Assembly (NCBI RefSeq): GCF_013375535.1
Contig: NZ_JABXJG010000001.1
Span: 1,860,001 to 1,924,000 of the forward strand
DNA length: 64,000 nt
From: Sphingobium sp. 15-1
Lineage (GTDB): Bacteria > Pseudomonadota > Alphaproteobacteria > Sphingomonadales > Sphingomonadaceae
Direction of reading: 5' to 3'
Shown: piece after piece, positions 9,073 through 18,522 of the stretch
How positions within the stretch are numbered: the stretch's first letter is position 1
Layout: the number at the start of each line of letters is the position of its first letter
Made by a program: the position numbers and the translations under genes
Notes under the pieces: generated by a model
The model's database searches: none
Told to the model about the DNA's origin: nothing
What the model saw: only the letters and a program-made list of their open reading frames with translations

Positions 9073-10407
9073 ATGACGAAATTTTCGGGCGCCAGCCGCG
9101 CCGTGACTGTGGCCACGATGATCGCCCTGCTCGCGGGCTGCGGCGTGATCGGCGGCAAGAAGGGCGGCCCCAAGACCCCGGTGATCGGCAAGCGCACCTC
9201 GATCCTCAGCAATGAGCAGGGTGTGGAGGTCGACCCGACGCTGGCGGACGTGCCCGTGGCCCTGCCCGAACCCTATGCCAATGACCAATGGTCGCAGCCG
9301 GGCGGCAGCCCCGCCAAGACGATGGGCAATCTGGCGCTGGGCGCTTCGCCGTCGCAGGCCTGGACCGCCTCCATCTCCGGCAGCACGCCTCAGGCGCGCC
9401 TGGCCTCCGCCCCGGTGGTGGTCGGCGGCAAGCTCTATGTCATCGACGCCGATGCGCGGGTGATCGCGTTCGACGCCAATAGCGGTTCGAAGCTGTGGCA
9501 GACCCCCCTGCCCGCCGAGGGCAGCGGCCGCGCCCTGTTCGGCGGCGGCGTCAGCGTGATCGACGGCAAGCTCTATGCCAGCACCGGCGTGGGCGATGTC
9601 GCCGCGCTGGACGCCAATACCGGCGCAGTCCTGTGGAAGAAGCGTCCCGGCGGCCCGCTGCGCGGCGCGCCGACGCTGGCCAACGGCCATGTCTATGTGA
9701 TGGGGCAGGACAATCAGATCTTCGCCCTCAACCAGAGCGACGGCGAAGTGCAGTGGACCGACAGCGGCACGCTGCAAGTCACGGGCATTTTCGGCGTGGC
9801 CGCCCCCGCCGCCGCGCAGGGCACGGTGATCGCGGGCTACAGTTCGGGCGAGCTGACCGCCTATCGCTATGAAAATGGCCGGACGCTGTGGGGCGACGCG
9901 CTGTCGCGCACCAGCATCTCGACCGCCGTGGCGTCGCTGACCGACATCGACGCCGATCCGGTGATCGACCGCGGCCGCGTCTTCGCCATCGGCCAGGGCG
10001 GCCGCATGGCAAGCTATGAACTGGTGAGCGGCCAGCGGCTCTGGGAAATCAACATTGCGGGCATTTCGACCCCTTCGGTCGTGGGCGAATGGGTGTTTGC
10101 CGTCACCAGCGACGCCAAGCTGCTCTGCGTCGCCCGCGCCACCGGCAAGATCCGCTGGATCAGCCAGCTCCGCCGCTGGCAGAAGGAAAAGAAAAAGGAC
10201 AAGGCGATCCGCTGGACCGGGCCTGTGCTGGCGGGCGGGCGGCTGGTGCTGGTGTCGACCCATGGCGACCTCAACTATGTCGATCCGACGACCGGCAAGA
10301 TCCAGGCGGAAGTCGATCTCGACCGGTCGATGTCGCTGTCGCCGGTAGTCGCGAACAACACGCTCTATATCCTGGCGGATGACGGCAAGCTGACGGCGTT
10401 TCGCTGA
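9073..10407 (+). CDS. bamB: Outer membrane protein assembly factor BamB
   Basis: About 444 residues. The N-terminus is a lipoprotein signal ending in the lipobox LLAGC. The rest is an eight-bladed PQQ-like beta-propeller with repeated blades such as GKLYVIDADARVIAFDANSGSKLW and GDVAALDANTGAVLWKK. BamB is an accessory lipoprotein of the BAM complex that inserts beta-barrel proteins. In-frame starts at 9046 and 9058 are possible; 9073 gives a signal of normal length (Cys at 23). Confidence 0.93.
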   Translation: MTKFSGASRAVTVATMIALLAGCGVIGGKKGGPKTPVIGKRTSILSNEQGVEVDPTLADVPVALPEPYANDQWSQPGGSPAKTMGNLALGASPSQAWTASISGSTPQARLASAPVVVGGKLYVIDADARVIAFDANSGSKLWQTPLPAEGSGRALFGGGVSVIDGKLYASTGVGDVAALDANTGAVLWKKRPGGPLRGAPTLANGHVYVMGQDNQIFALNQSDGEVQWTDSGTLQVTGIFGVAAPAAAQGTVIAGYSSGELTAYRYENGRTLWGDALSRTSISTAVASLTDIDADPVIDRGRVFAIGQGGRMASYELVSGQRLWEINIAGISTPSVVGEWVFAVTSDAKLLCVARATGKIRWISQLRRWQKEKKKDKAIRWTGPVLAGGRLVLVSTHGDLNYVDPTTGKIQAEVDLDRSMSLSPVVANNTLYILADDGKLTAFR

Positions 10408-10430
10408 CGCCAGGAACGATAGAAGGTAAG

Positions 10431-10499
10431 CGTGCTCCTGCGAAGGCAGGAGCCCAGTTCCAACGGTAGGACTGGGCTCCTGCCTTCGCAGGAGCACGC
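10431..10499. repeat. Inverted repeat, family B copy 3
   Basis: Two near-perfect arms of about 27 bases starting CGTGCTCCTGCGAAGGCAGG enclose a short loop. It lies between bamB and der. Confidence 0.85.
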
Positions 10500-10554
10500 A
10501 TGTTTTTACGCCTGATGTGCTGACAGGCGACCCAAGAAAGGATACGGGCCTCTC

Positions 10555-11922
10555 ATGCTGCCCACCGTTGCCATTGTCGGACGCCCAAATGTGGGCAAGT
10601 CCACCCTTTTCAACCGGCTCGTCGGCAAGAAGCTGGCGCTGGTCGACGACCAGCCTGGCGTGACCCGCGACCGGCGGGAGGGGCAGGCGAATCTGCTCGG
10701 CGTCGATTTCACCATCATCGACACCGCCGGTTATGAGGATGAAGACCCCCAGACCCTGCCCGGCCGCATGCGCATGCAGACGCAGGCGGCGGTGGAAAAT
10801 GCCGATGTCGCGCTGTTCGTCGTCGACGCCCGCGCCGGGATCACCCCGCTGGACGAGGAAATCGCCCGCTGGCTGCGCGAGGGCGACGCCCCCGTCGTGC
10901 TGATGGCCAACAAGGCCGAGGGCAGGGCAGGCGACGATGGCGTGATGGAAGCGTTCAGCCTGGGCCTGGGCGACCCCGTCCCCTTCTCCGCCGAACATGG
11001 CCAGGGGCTGGCCGATCTGTTCCAGGCGCTGCTCCCCTATATCGACCGTGAGGAGGAGGAAGAGGAGGCTGAACCCGAAGAGGCCGATCTCGAATCCGCG
11101 CCGCTGAAGCTCGCCATCGTCGGCCGCCCCAATGCGGGCAAGTCGACGCTCATCAACCGGCTGCTGGGCGAGAACCGCCTGCTGACCGGCCCCGAAGCGG
11201 GCATCACCCGCGACTCCATCGCCGTCGACTGGAGCTGGACGAGCCCCGACGGCGAAGAACGCCCGGTACGCCTGATCGACACGGCAGGCATGCGCAAGCG
11301 CGCGAAGGTGCAGGACAAGCTGGAAAAGCTCGCCGTTTCGGACGGCCTGAACGCCGTGAACTTTGCCGAAGTCGTCGTGCTGCTGCTCGATTCCACCCGC
11401 GGGCTGGAGGCGCAGGACCTGCGCATCGCGGACAAGGTGATCGAGGAAGGCCGCGCCCTCGTCGTCGCGCTCAACAAATGGGACACGGTGGAGCATGGCT
11501 CGGCGCTCTATCAGGGCATCAAGCAGGCGCTCTCCGATGGTCTCGCGCAGATACGCGGCGTGCCGATCATGACCGTCTCCGCCGCCACCGGCAAGGGGCT
11601 GGACGATCTGATCCGCGTCGCCTTCGAAACCCGCACCGCCTGGTCGCAGCGCGTGTCGACCGGCATCCTCAACCGCTGGTTCGAACGCGCGCTGGAGGCC
11701 AATCCACCCCCCGCCCCCGGCGGCAAGCGGATCAAGCTGCGCTATATCACCCAGAACAAGACCCGCCCGCCGACCTTCGTGCTGTTCGGCACGCGGCTGG
11801 ACGAGCTGCCGGAAAGCTATCGCCGCTATCTGGTGAACGGCATCCGCAAGGAGTTAGGCTTCGGCGCGGTGCCGGTGCGGTTGACGCTGCGCAGCGCCAA
11901 AAATCCCTATGCCAGCAAGTGA
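10555..11922 (+). CDS. der: Ribosome-assembly GTPase Der (EngA)
   Basis: 455 residues with two tandem GTPase domains: G1 motifs GRPNVGKST (near residue 8) and GRPNAGKST (near 190), G3 motifs DTAGYED and DTAGMRK, and G4 motifs NKAE and NKWD. A C-terminal KH-like domain ends the protein. Der is needed for 50S subunit maturation. Between the G domains is an acidic linker (EEEEEEAEPEE). It follows bamB and overlaps a TusA-like gene by 14 bases. Confidence 0.97.
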   Translation: MLPTVAIVGRPNVGKSTLFNRLVGKKLALVDDQPGVTRDRREGQANLLGVDFTIIDTAGYEDEDPQTLPGRMRMQTQAAVENADVALFVVDARAGITPLDEEIARWLREGDAPVVLMANKAEGRAGDDGVMEAFSLGLGDPVPFSAEHGQGLADLFQALLPYIDREEEEEEAEPEEADLESAPLKLAIVGRPNAGKSTLINRLLGENRLLTGPEAGITRDSIAVDWSWTSPDGEERPVRLIDTAGMRKRAKVQDKLEKLAVSDGLNAVNFAEVVVLLLDSTRGLEAQDLRIADKVIEEGRALVVALNKWDTVEHGSALYQGIKQALSDGLAQIRGVPIMTVSAATGKGLDDLIRVAFETRTAWSQRVSTGILNRWFERALEANPPPAPGGKRIKLRYITQNKTRPPTFVLFGTRLDELPESYRRYLVNGIRKELGFGAVPVRLTLRSAKNPYASK

Positions 11923-12124
11923 GGCGGTCCATATCGACGCGAGAGGCATGAAATGCCCCTGGCCCGCACTGCGCGTGGCGCGGGCGATGCGGTCCGCCGA
12001 TGCGGTGACGATCGAGGCGGACGATCCCATCGCGCCAGTGGAACTGGAGGCCTTGGCCCGGCAGCAGGGTTGGACCTTCATTGCCGAGAGGCCGCATCTC
12101 TTTGCTCTCGCTCGATCGCTCTAA
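11909..12124 (+). CDS. TusA-like sulfurtransferase
   Basis: 71 residues. The motif GMKCPWPALRVARAM carries the CPxP cysteine motif of the TusA/YeeD/SirA family, which relays sulfur for tRNA thiolation and related processes. It starts inside the last 14 bases of der, so the two genes are probably translationally coupled. Length matches the family. Confidence 0.85.
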   Translation: MPASEAVHIDARGMKCPWPALRVARAMRSADAVTIEADDPIAPVELEALARQQGWTFIAERPHLFALARSL

Positions 12125-12138
12125 CGATCCTCCTCCCT

Positions 12139-12226
12139 CGTCATGCTGAACTTGGTTCAGCATCCATCGTGCCTCTTGAACTGGACCTGGAGGAGAAATG
12201 GATGCTGAACCAAGTTCCGCATGACG
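12139..12226. repeat. Long inverted repeat, family A copy 2
   Basis: Same arms as at 1086-1175, starting CGTCATGCTGAACTTGG, with a loop that differs in sequence. It follows the TusA-like gene and can also serve as a terminator. Confidence 0.85.
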
Positions 12227-12321
12227 TCGGGGTTACATAACGCCTCCCCCACCCCACCCAACTTAACCCCCTATTTACGCTCCTCTTCTATATTCCCCAC
12301 GGCAGAACAGGGAGTGTCAGG

Positions 12322-12765
12322 GTGTCATATCAAGAGGCCGAACTGGTCAACTGGGCCGATTTTGCCAAGTCCCGATCGGAGTTGGGGACCGCTTTCCTGC
12401 GGATTCTCGGCTATTTTCGGGAGGATGGCGCCAAGGCGATCGGCATGATCGAGGACGCCTTTCGCGCGCTGAACGCCGCCGCGCTCGTCACCCCGGCCCA
12501 TACGCTGAAGGGCGAGTCCGCGCAGTTCGGCGCCTATCGCCTCAGCGCCATGGCCGAAAAGATCGAGATGGTCGCCCGCCGCTGCGTCGAAAGCCGCGAA
12601 GGCCCGGACGAACTGATCGAGGATGTCGTGGCGCTGCGGCCCTGCTTCACCGAGACGATGGCGCTGCTCGACCGCGACGCCAATCCGCTGGTCGCCCGCA
12701 GGCCGCAAGGGTTCGGCCGCCGCGTCGACGGTCCGGCCCAGGGATTCGGCCGCGCCGCCGGTTGA
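12322..12765 (+). CDS. Hpt (histidine phosphotransfer) domain protein
   Basis: 147 residues with a GTG start. A helical Hpt domain carries the phospho-acceptor His in AHTLKGESAQFG (near residue 59), the classical AHxLKGxxxxxG form. Hpt proteins shuttle phosphoryl groups between receiver domains. No histidine kinase or receiver gene is adjacent, so its partners are elsewhere. The last 25 residues are low-complexity (GFGRRV, GFGRAAG). Confidence 0.85.
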   Translation: MSYQEAELVNWADFAKSRSELGTAFLRILGYFREDGAKAIGMIEDAFRALNAAALVTPAHTLKGESAQFGAYRLSAMAEKIEMVARRCVESREGPDELIEDVVALRPCFTETMALLDRDANPLVARRPQGFGRRVDGPAQGFGRAAG

Positions 12766-12801
12766 TTGCGCGGGTTGGCCAGTTGCTGCCATTGCCCGAT
12801 A

Positions 12802-12868
12802 CGTGCTCCTGCGCAGGCAGGAGCCCAGATCAGACGGTGGAACTGGGCTCCTGCCTGCGCAGGAGCAG
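12802..12868. repeat. Inverted repeat, family B copy 4
   Basis: Arms CGTGCTCCTGCGCAGGCAGG and a complementary right arm, with both arms changed in parallel (GCGCAGGC instead of GCGAAGGC). The paired changes preserve base-pairing, which suggests selection on the hairpin. Confidence 0.85.
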
Positions 12869-12941
12869 GCAAGCCTGTTCTGAAGATGTCCGCTTTCCAT
12901 CCCAAAAATACGTATTGAAATAAAACGGGTCATCCCCCCAT

Positions 12942-13982
12942 ATGCGGCGCATGACTCGTTTTTCCGTTCTGGACCTCGTCCCCGTCAACGAAGGCACCAC
13001 CGTCAGCGAGGCGCTCGGCCGCGCCGCCGCCTTTGCCGCCCATGCCGAAAGCCTTGGCTTCCACCGCTATTGGGTGGCGGAGCATCATGGCATGCCGGGG
13101 ATTGCGTCGGCCGCGACCGCCGTGGTGCTGGCGCATATCGGACAGGCCACAAGCCATATCCGCATCGGCGCGGGCGGCATCATGCTGCCCAATCATGCGC
13201 CGCTGCTGATCGCGGAACAGTTTGGCACGCTGGCCGCGCTGTTTCCCGGCCGTGTCGATCTGGGGCTGGGCCGCGCCCCCGGCTCCGACCAGCGCGTGGC
13301 GCAGGCGATGCGCCGCACCCTGACCGGCGGGCCGGACGAATTCCCTCGCGACGTGATGGAATTGCAGGCCTATTTCGCCGGCGACGCGCGCCTGGGCTTT
13401 CAGGCGACCCCCGGCGCGGGCGAGGACGTGCCGCTCTGGATTCTCGGTTCCAGCCTCTATGGCGCGCAACTGGCCGCCGCGCTGGGCCTGCCCTATGCCT
13501 TCGCCTCCCATTTCGCGCCGGGCGCGCTGGATGAGGCGATCGCCATCTATCGCCGCGATTTCCGGCCATCGGCGCAGCTCAAATATCCTTATGTGATGGC
13601 GGGATTCAACGTGTTCGCTGCCGACACGGCGGAGGAGGCGCGCCTGATCGCCACCTCCATGCAGCAGGCCTTCGTCCGGCTGCGCACCGGTCAGCCGGGC
13701 AAGCTGCAACCGCCTGTTCCCGGCTATTATGAAAGCCTGCCGCCGCAGGCGCAGGCGATGCTGGCCGATGTGCTGAGCGCTTCCAGCATCGGCGCCCAGG
13801 CGGATGTCGAGCGCGATCTGGCCGCCTTCATCCGCCGCACCCAGGTCGATGAGATCATCCTTGGCGGCCAGATCCACGATTTCGAGGCACGCAAGCGCAG
13901 CCTGGAAATCGCCATGGCGGCGGGCCGTGCGGTGGCCGGTCGAGTGGTGTCAGGCGGCCATCAACCGGCCGCCGCTCAATAG
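12942..13982 (+). CDS. LLM-class flavin-dependent oxidoreductase
   Basis: 346 residues of the bacterial-luciferase-like fold. Typical segments are [39 protein letters not shown] and [13 protein letters not shown]. These enzymes use FMN or F420 to oxidise varied substrates; none can be assigned here. ATG 12942 or 12951 are both possible, and neither has a strong ribosome site. Its last 33 bases overlap the end of the convergent acyltransferase gene. Confidence 0.88.
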   Translation: MRRMTRFSVLDLVPVNEGTTVSEALGRAAAFAAHAESLGFHRYWVAEHHGMPGIASAATAVVLAHIGQATSHIRIGAGGIMLPNHAPLLIAEQFGTLAALFPGRVDLGLGRAPGSDQRVAQAMRRTLTGGPDEFPRDVMELQAYFAGDARLGFQATPGAGEDVPLWILGSSLYGAQLAAALGLPYAFASHFAPGALDEAIAIYRRDFRPSAQLKYPYVMAGFNVFAADTAEEARLIATSMQQAFVRLRTGQPGKLQPPVPGYYESLPPQAQAMLADVLSASSIGAQADVERDLAAFIRRTQVDEIILGGQIHDFEARKRSLEIAMAAGRAVAGRVVSGGHQPAAAQ

Positions 13983-15110
13983 CTTCGCCAGTCCCGGCGC
14001 GGCGCGGCTGAGCAGCGAGCCCAGCAGCACGACGGCGACCAGCACCAGCAGCGGCTGCACCAGCAGATAGGCGGGATAGAAGGGCGAGCCCAGCTTGCCG
14101 AACAGGATTCCCAGCACCGGCCCGCCCAGCCAGATCAGGATGAGGTGCGAGCAGAAGAGGAAGAAGGCGAAGGGCTCGATCCGCAGCAGCATCCCCCGCG
14201 CCGCGCTGGCCGCCAGCGACCAGGCGAGGCGCCAGAAGAACAGCGCCGCGACGACCCGCACCGCCATGTCCAGCACCGCCGTGGCGAGGCCCTGCTGCAA
14301 AGCGCCCGGATGCAGGGAAATAAAGAGCTGCGCCGTCATCAGCAGCGCGAAGGGCGCCGCCGCGACCGCCCAGGACAGCGCCGCCACCCGGTCGGCCAGC
14401 CCTCCGCGCCGCGCGATGATGCCCATGATGAAGAAGAACAGGATGGACGCGCGCATCAGCACCGGCGGCCCCCAGCCCATGATCTGGCATAGTGCCGCCA
14501 TCGCCGCGACGCAGCCCAGCGCCCAGCCGGGCAGCCGCACGAACAAAGGCGCGGCCAGCATGCACAGGAACAGGTCGCGCAGGAACGGCATCTGCACGTT
14601 GATGTCGGGATTGCGGCTGACGATGAACAGTTCCTGGAACATCCAGCCGGTCGACGAGGGCACCGGCGCGGACAGGCCCAGCACCCAGGCCGCGCCGGAC
14701 ACGAACAGGATCGCCAGCGCGTTCCACAGGATCATCGGCAGCAGGATCGTCCGCGCCTTGCGCCCGACATGGCGCAGCCAGTCCTGCGTCCGCGAAGACC
14801 CCGCGACCAGCCAACCGGAAATCAGGCCCAGCAGCGGCACGGCGCTGCGCCCGAAAATCTCCATCAATGCCCAGCGCAGGCTGTCCTGCGGCGTTCCCCG
14901 CAGGATTTCCAGATCATGACCGCTCAGACCCGTCCAGGCATGGACGTACACCACCCCCAATATGCAGATCACGCGGGCGATGGAAATCGCGTCGGATCGC
15001 CGCGCCGCGTCGGTCGTCAGCACGGCAGGCAAGCGATTTTCCCGATTTTCGGCAAATGTTTCAACGACCAGGCCCGACACGCATTTCCTCTGACATCGCG
15101 GCGCAGGCAT
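13950..15110 (-). CDS. Membrane acyltransferase (acyltransferase 3 family)
   Basis: Up to 386 residues, with about ten membrane segments. The first helix ([18 protein letters not shown]) carries the catalytic-type His of this family, and [13 protein letters not shown] follows. Members O-acylate cell-surface glycans or glucans. GTG at 15080, preceded by AGAGGAA, is a plausible shorter start. It is convergent with the flavin oxidoreductase and ends inside that gene. Confidence 0.85.
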   Translation of the reverse strand: MPAPRCQRKCVSGLVVETFAENRENRLPAVLTTDAARRSDAISIARVICILGVVYVHAWTGLSGHDLEILRGTPQDSLRWALMEIFGRSAVPLLGLISGWLVAGSSRTQDWLRHVGRKARTILLPMILWNALAILFVSGAAWVLGLSAPVPSSTGWMFQELFIVSRNPDINVQMPFLRDLFLCMLAAPLFVRLPGWALGCVAAMAALCQIMGWGPPVLMRASILFFFIMGIIARRGGLADRVAALSWAVAAAPFALLMTAQLFISLHPGALQQGLATAVLDMAVRVVAALFFWRLAWSLAASAARGMLLRIEPFAFFLFCSHLILIWLGGPVLGILFGKLGSPFYPAYLLVQPLLVLVAVVLLGSLLSRAAPGLAKLLSGGRLMAA

Positions 15111-15218
15111 AGGGCCGCCTTTTGATCATGGGGCCGGAATAAGCATATTCTTTACCAGTCCCCGGTTAAATCGATCCGACGTGCCGGAAACCCGTCCGGC
15201 CGAAGGGGAAAAAGGCTG

Positions 15219-16877
15219 ATGACCCAAATGCACGGTGCTGACCATTTTGCGGGCGCGCAGCCGCATGTCTTTCAGACTTCGGTCGACGCCATGGGCATGG
15301 TTTTCCAGATCGCGGGTTCCAGTTCCCAACTGATCATCGACGCCGCGCGGATCGCGACGCTGGCGCACGATCCCGATCCTTCGCTCGCCATGGCGGGGCA
15401 GGTCGGCAGCCAGGTGAAGATGCGCGTCGGCCATGTCTGGCTGATCGCCAGTGTTCGCGCCATGGCCATGGACCGGCGGGACAGCAACAGCATCATCGTC
15501 GACATCGACTTTCTGGGCGAAGGCGATGAGGAGAAGCTGACCGGTCGCATCTACCGCTTCCGCCGCGGCGTGACCCGCTATCCGACGCCGGGGACGGAGG
15601 TCTATCCGGTGTCGAGCCAGGACATGCAGCAAATCTATTCGGCGGACGATCGCCCCCATGTGCAGATCGGCACCGTCTATCCGACCAGCGACACCCGCGC
15701 CGCTCTCTATGTCGATTCGATGCTGGGCAAGCATTTCGCCCTGTTGGGATCGACCGGCACCGGCAAGTCGACCAGCGCCGCGCTGATCCTGCACCGCATC
15801 TGTGACCTGTCGCCGCAGGGGCATATCGTGATGATCGACCCCCATGGCGAATATGGCGCGGCCTTCCAGACCAATGGCGCGGTCTATGACGTCAACAACC
15901 TCGCCCTCCCCTATTGGCTGATGAATTTCGAGGAGCATTGCGAGGTGTTCGTCACCTCCGAAGGGTCCGAGCGGACGGTGGATTGCGACATCCTCGCCAA
16001 ATGCCTGCTGGCCGCGCGGTCGAAGAATCGGCTGGCGGAAAGCATCGGGCGGCTGACGGTCGATTCGCCCGTCCCCTATCTGCTGTCCGACCTCACCAAC
16101 ATCCTTCAGAATGAGATGGGCAAGCTGGACAAGGGCACCGGATCGCTGCCCTATATGCGGCTGAAGACCAAGATCGACGAGATCAAGAGCGATCCGCGCT
16201 ACAGCTTCATGTTCTCCGGCATGCTGGTCGCGGATACGATGCAGGAATTCATCGCCAAGATCTTCCGCCTGCCCTCGGGCGGCAAGCCGATCTCGATCAT
16301 CGACGTGTCCTCCATGCCCTCCGACATCACATCGGTCGTCGTGTCGGTGCTGTCGCGGCTGGTGTTCGACTATGCCCTCTGGGCGCGGGACGAGCCGCAA
16401 CGGCCGATCCTGCTCGTCTGCGAGGAAGCGCATCGCTATATCCCCAGCAGCACGACCGGCGGCGGTCAGGCGGTGCGCCGCATCCTGGAGCGGATCGCCA
16501 AGGAAGGCCGCAAATATGGCGTGTCGCTGGGCCTTATCACCCAACGCCCGTCCGATCTGGCCGAAGGCGTGCTGTCGCAATGCGGCACGATCATTTCGAT
16601 GCGCCTCAACAACGACCGCGACCAGGCCTTTGTGAAGGCGGCCATGCCCGAAGGCGCGCGCGGCTTCCTCGATTCCATCCCCGCCCTGCGCAACCGGGAG
16701 GCGATCATCTGCGGCGAAGGCGTCGCCGTGCCGATCCGCGTCGCGCTCGACAATCTGGAGGAGTCGCGGCGTCCCGCTTCGGGCGACCCGAGCTTCACGG
16801 AACTGTGGCGCCAGTCGGGCGGCGAGGCGGACATACTCGACCGCACCATCACGCGCTGGCGCAGCCAGGGGCGTTAG
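15219..16877 (+). CDS. HerA-type ATPase (DUF87)
   Basis: 552 residues. An N-terminal HAS-barrel-like domain (residues 1-160) precedes the P-loop GSTGTGKSTSAALI (near 180), a Walker B-like stretch RPILLVCEEAHRYIP, and a sensor region SLGLITQRPSDL. HerA ATPases are hexameric DNA translocases; some work with NurA, others in defence systems with SIR2 partners. No nurA or sir2 lies beside it here, so a housekeeping role is assumed. ATG follows AAGGGG. Confidence 0.9.
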   Translation: MTQMHGADHFAGAQPHVFQTSVDAMGMVFQIAGSSSQLIIDAARIATLAHDPDPSLAMAGQVGSQVKMRVGHVWLIASVRAMAMDRRDSNSIIVDIDFLGEGDEEKLTGRIYRFRRGVTRYPTPGTEVYPVSSQDMQQIYSADDRPHVQIGTVYPTSDTRAALYVDSMLGKHFALLGSTGTGKSTSAALILHRICDLSPQGHIVMIDPHGEYGAAFQTNGAVYDVNNLALPYWLMNFEEHCEVFVTSEGSERTVDCDILAKCLLAARSKNRLAESIGRLTVDSPVPYLLSDLTNILQNEMGKLDKGTGSLPYMRLKTKIDEIKSDPRYSFMFSGMLVADTMQEFIAKIFRLPSGGKPISIIDVSSMPSDITSVVVSVLSRLVFDYALWARDEPQRPILLVCEEAHRYIPSSTTGGGQAVRRILERIAKEGRKYGVSLGLITQRPSDLAEGVLSQCGTIISMRLNNDRDQAFVKAAMPEGARGFLDSIPALRNREAIICGEGVAVPIRVALDNLEESRRPASGDPSFTELWRQSGGEADILDRTITRWRSQGR

Positions 16878-16890
16878 AATTTACGTATAA

Positions 16891-17001
16891 CGTGCTCCTG
16901 CGTAGGCAGGAGCCTAGTTCAGACGGCGCTATGATCCACAGAGGGTGGGACTATGCTTTCACGAGCCACTTGTCTCGTTCGAGTGCCTTCGCAGGAGCAT
17001 G
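16891..17001. repeat. Inverted repeat, family B copy 5 (enlarged loop)
   Basis: The left arm (CGTGCTCCTGCGTAGGCAGG) and the right arm (GTGCCTTCGCAGGAGCATG) are 70 bases apart, farther than in the other copies. It lies between the convergent HerA and MATE genes. Confidence 0.75.
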
Positions 17002-17031
17002 CTTTCCTAAAAGGGCTAACCAAGCCCCAAT

Positions 17032-18480
17032 TCACCCCGTCGGCGCGATCCGCCCGGCGGGCTCTCCCTCCGCATTGACCGCCTCCCGGCATTCCTCCTC
17101 ATTGGGCTGAGCCAGCAGCTTCGCCTTCTTCCAGCCGCCCTGCCGGTAATAAAGCACGGCCAGCAGCAGCGTCGCGCCCGAACCGGCGGGGAAGCTCAGC
17201 CACAGCGCATCCGCCCCCAGCGCGCCATAGCCGATCTTGTAGAAGCCCAGCCGCACCACGAACATGGTGAAGGCCAGGATGAGGAGCGGCCCCACCACCA
17301 CGCCGTTCGCCCGCATCACGCCGAAGAAGATCATCGAGCAGCCGAACAGGATGAAGCTCCAGCTCGCCAGCAATTGCATGTGCCAGGCGACCGGGACGGC
17401 GGGACTGCCTGACCCCAGGAACAGCGCCAGCAGGGATTGGTGGAACAGCAGCATCACCGCGATCATCGCCCCGGTGACGAGCAGCAGATAGCCAAGGCCA
17501 TAGCTCGCGATCCGCCCCACCCGATCCCAGCGGCCCGCGCCGATATTCTGCGCCGCCATGGCGCTGACCGCCGCGCCCATGGCCATGGCGGGCATCTGCA
17601 AATAGGTCCAGAGCTGCTGCGCCGCGCCATAGGCGGCCGTCACCACCAGCCCCTCCCGGTTGACGAGGCCGATCATCACCAGCCCGGACGCGGACATGAC
17701 GATCATCTGCAACCCCATGGGCAGCCCCTTGCTCACCAGCATCCGGACCTGCGCGGCGCTGGGCCGCAAATAGGCCAGCTCCTCCCCCCGCAGCCGCAGC
17801 GGCAGGTCGTTGCGGTAGATATAGGCGATGACGCCGATCAGGCTGACGAAGCCCGCCGTGGCGGTGGCCGTGGCCGATCCCGCTATGCCCATTTCCGGGA
17901 ACGGCCCGATGCCGCGGATCAGCACGGGGTTCAGCATCAGGTCGACGCCCACGCTGACGAACATGAAGATCAGCGGCGTGCGCGCATCCCCCGTGCCGCG
18001 CAGCCCCATCATGATCATGACGCTCAGCAGCGTGGCGGGCATAGCGATGAAGATCACGCGCAGATAGACGAGGGCCGGGTCGAACGCCTCGGCGGGCGTC
18101 GCCAGCATTCGCAGCAAGGCGGGCGCGCCCAGCCATCCGGCCAGCGCGACAGCCAGCGCCAGCAGGGTGCAGAAGCCGACCGCCGACCCGAAGGCCCGCC
18201 GCGCCGAAACCATGTCGCGCGCGCCATAGGATTGCGCGATCACCACCGTCGCCGCCATGCCGAAACCGAAGACGACGGAGAACATGAGGAACATGATGAT
18301 GTTCGCGTTCGCCGTCGCCGCCAGCGCCCGCTCACCCAGGAAGCGCCCGACCCAGATCGCGTTGATCGACCCGTTGAGCGACTGGAGTATGTTGGAACCC
18401 AGCGTCGGCAGCGCGAACAGCAGCAAGGCCGGACCGATCGGCCCCTGCGTCAGATCCCTTGCTTTCGTCCCTCCGTCCAT
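17032..18480 (-). CDS. MATE-family efflux transporter
   Basis: 482 residues with twelve hydrophobic segments in two homologous halves; the first half begins LLLFALPTLGSNILQSLNGS and includes the conserved WVGRFLGERALAATANAN. MATE pumps extrude cationic drugs or metabolites using Na+ or H+ gradients. It starts ATG with AGAAGAGAG upstream. It is 42 bases upstream of nothing on its own strand except the preceding valS, from which it may be read. Confidence 0.92.
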   Translation of the reverse strand: MDGGTKARDLTQGPIGPALLLFALPTLGSNILQSLNGSINAIWVGRFLGERALAATANANIIMFLMFSVVFGFGMAATVVIAQSYGARDMVSARRAFGSAVGFCTLLALAVALAGWLGAPALLRMLATPAEAFDPALVYLRVIFIAMPATLLSVMIMMGLRGTGDARTPLIFMFVSVGVDLMLNPVLIRGIGPFPEMGIAGSATATATAGFVSLIGVIAYIYRNDLPLRLRGEELAYLRPSAAQVRMLVSKGLPMGLQMIVMSASGLVMIGLVNREGLVVTAAYGAAQQLWTYLQMPAMAMGAAVSAMAAQNIGAGRWDRVGRIASYGLGYLLLVTGAMIAVMLLFHQSLLALFLGSGSPAVPVAWHMQLLASWSFILFGCSMIFFGVMRANGVVVGPLLILAFTMFVVRLGFYKIGYGALGADALWLSFPAGSGATLLLAVLYYRQGGWKKAKLLAQPNEEECREAVNAEGEPAGRIAPTG

Positions 18481-18522
18481 CGTCTCTCTTCTTCCGTCGT
18501 GACGCCGATGAACGGAGGCCGG

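Noticed and set aside
8890..11496. 868-codon leftward frame opposite bamB and der
   Set aside because: It runs across several genes opposite well-supported coding sequence and has the His/Asp/Gly-rich look of antisense frames in GC-rich DNA.
15219..16877. HerA ATPase as part of a SIR2-HerA defence pair
   Set aside because: The SIR2 gene lies 20 kb away in another element, and no NurA or SIR2 gene is adjacent to HerA. A housekeeping role is simpler.
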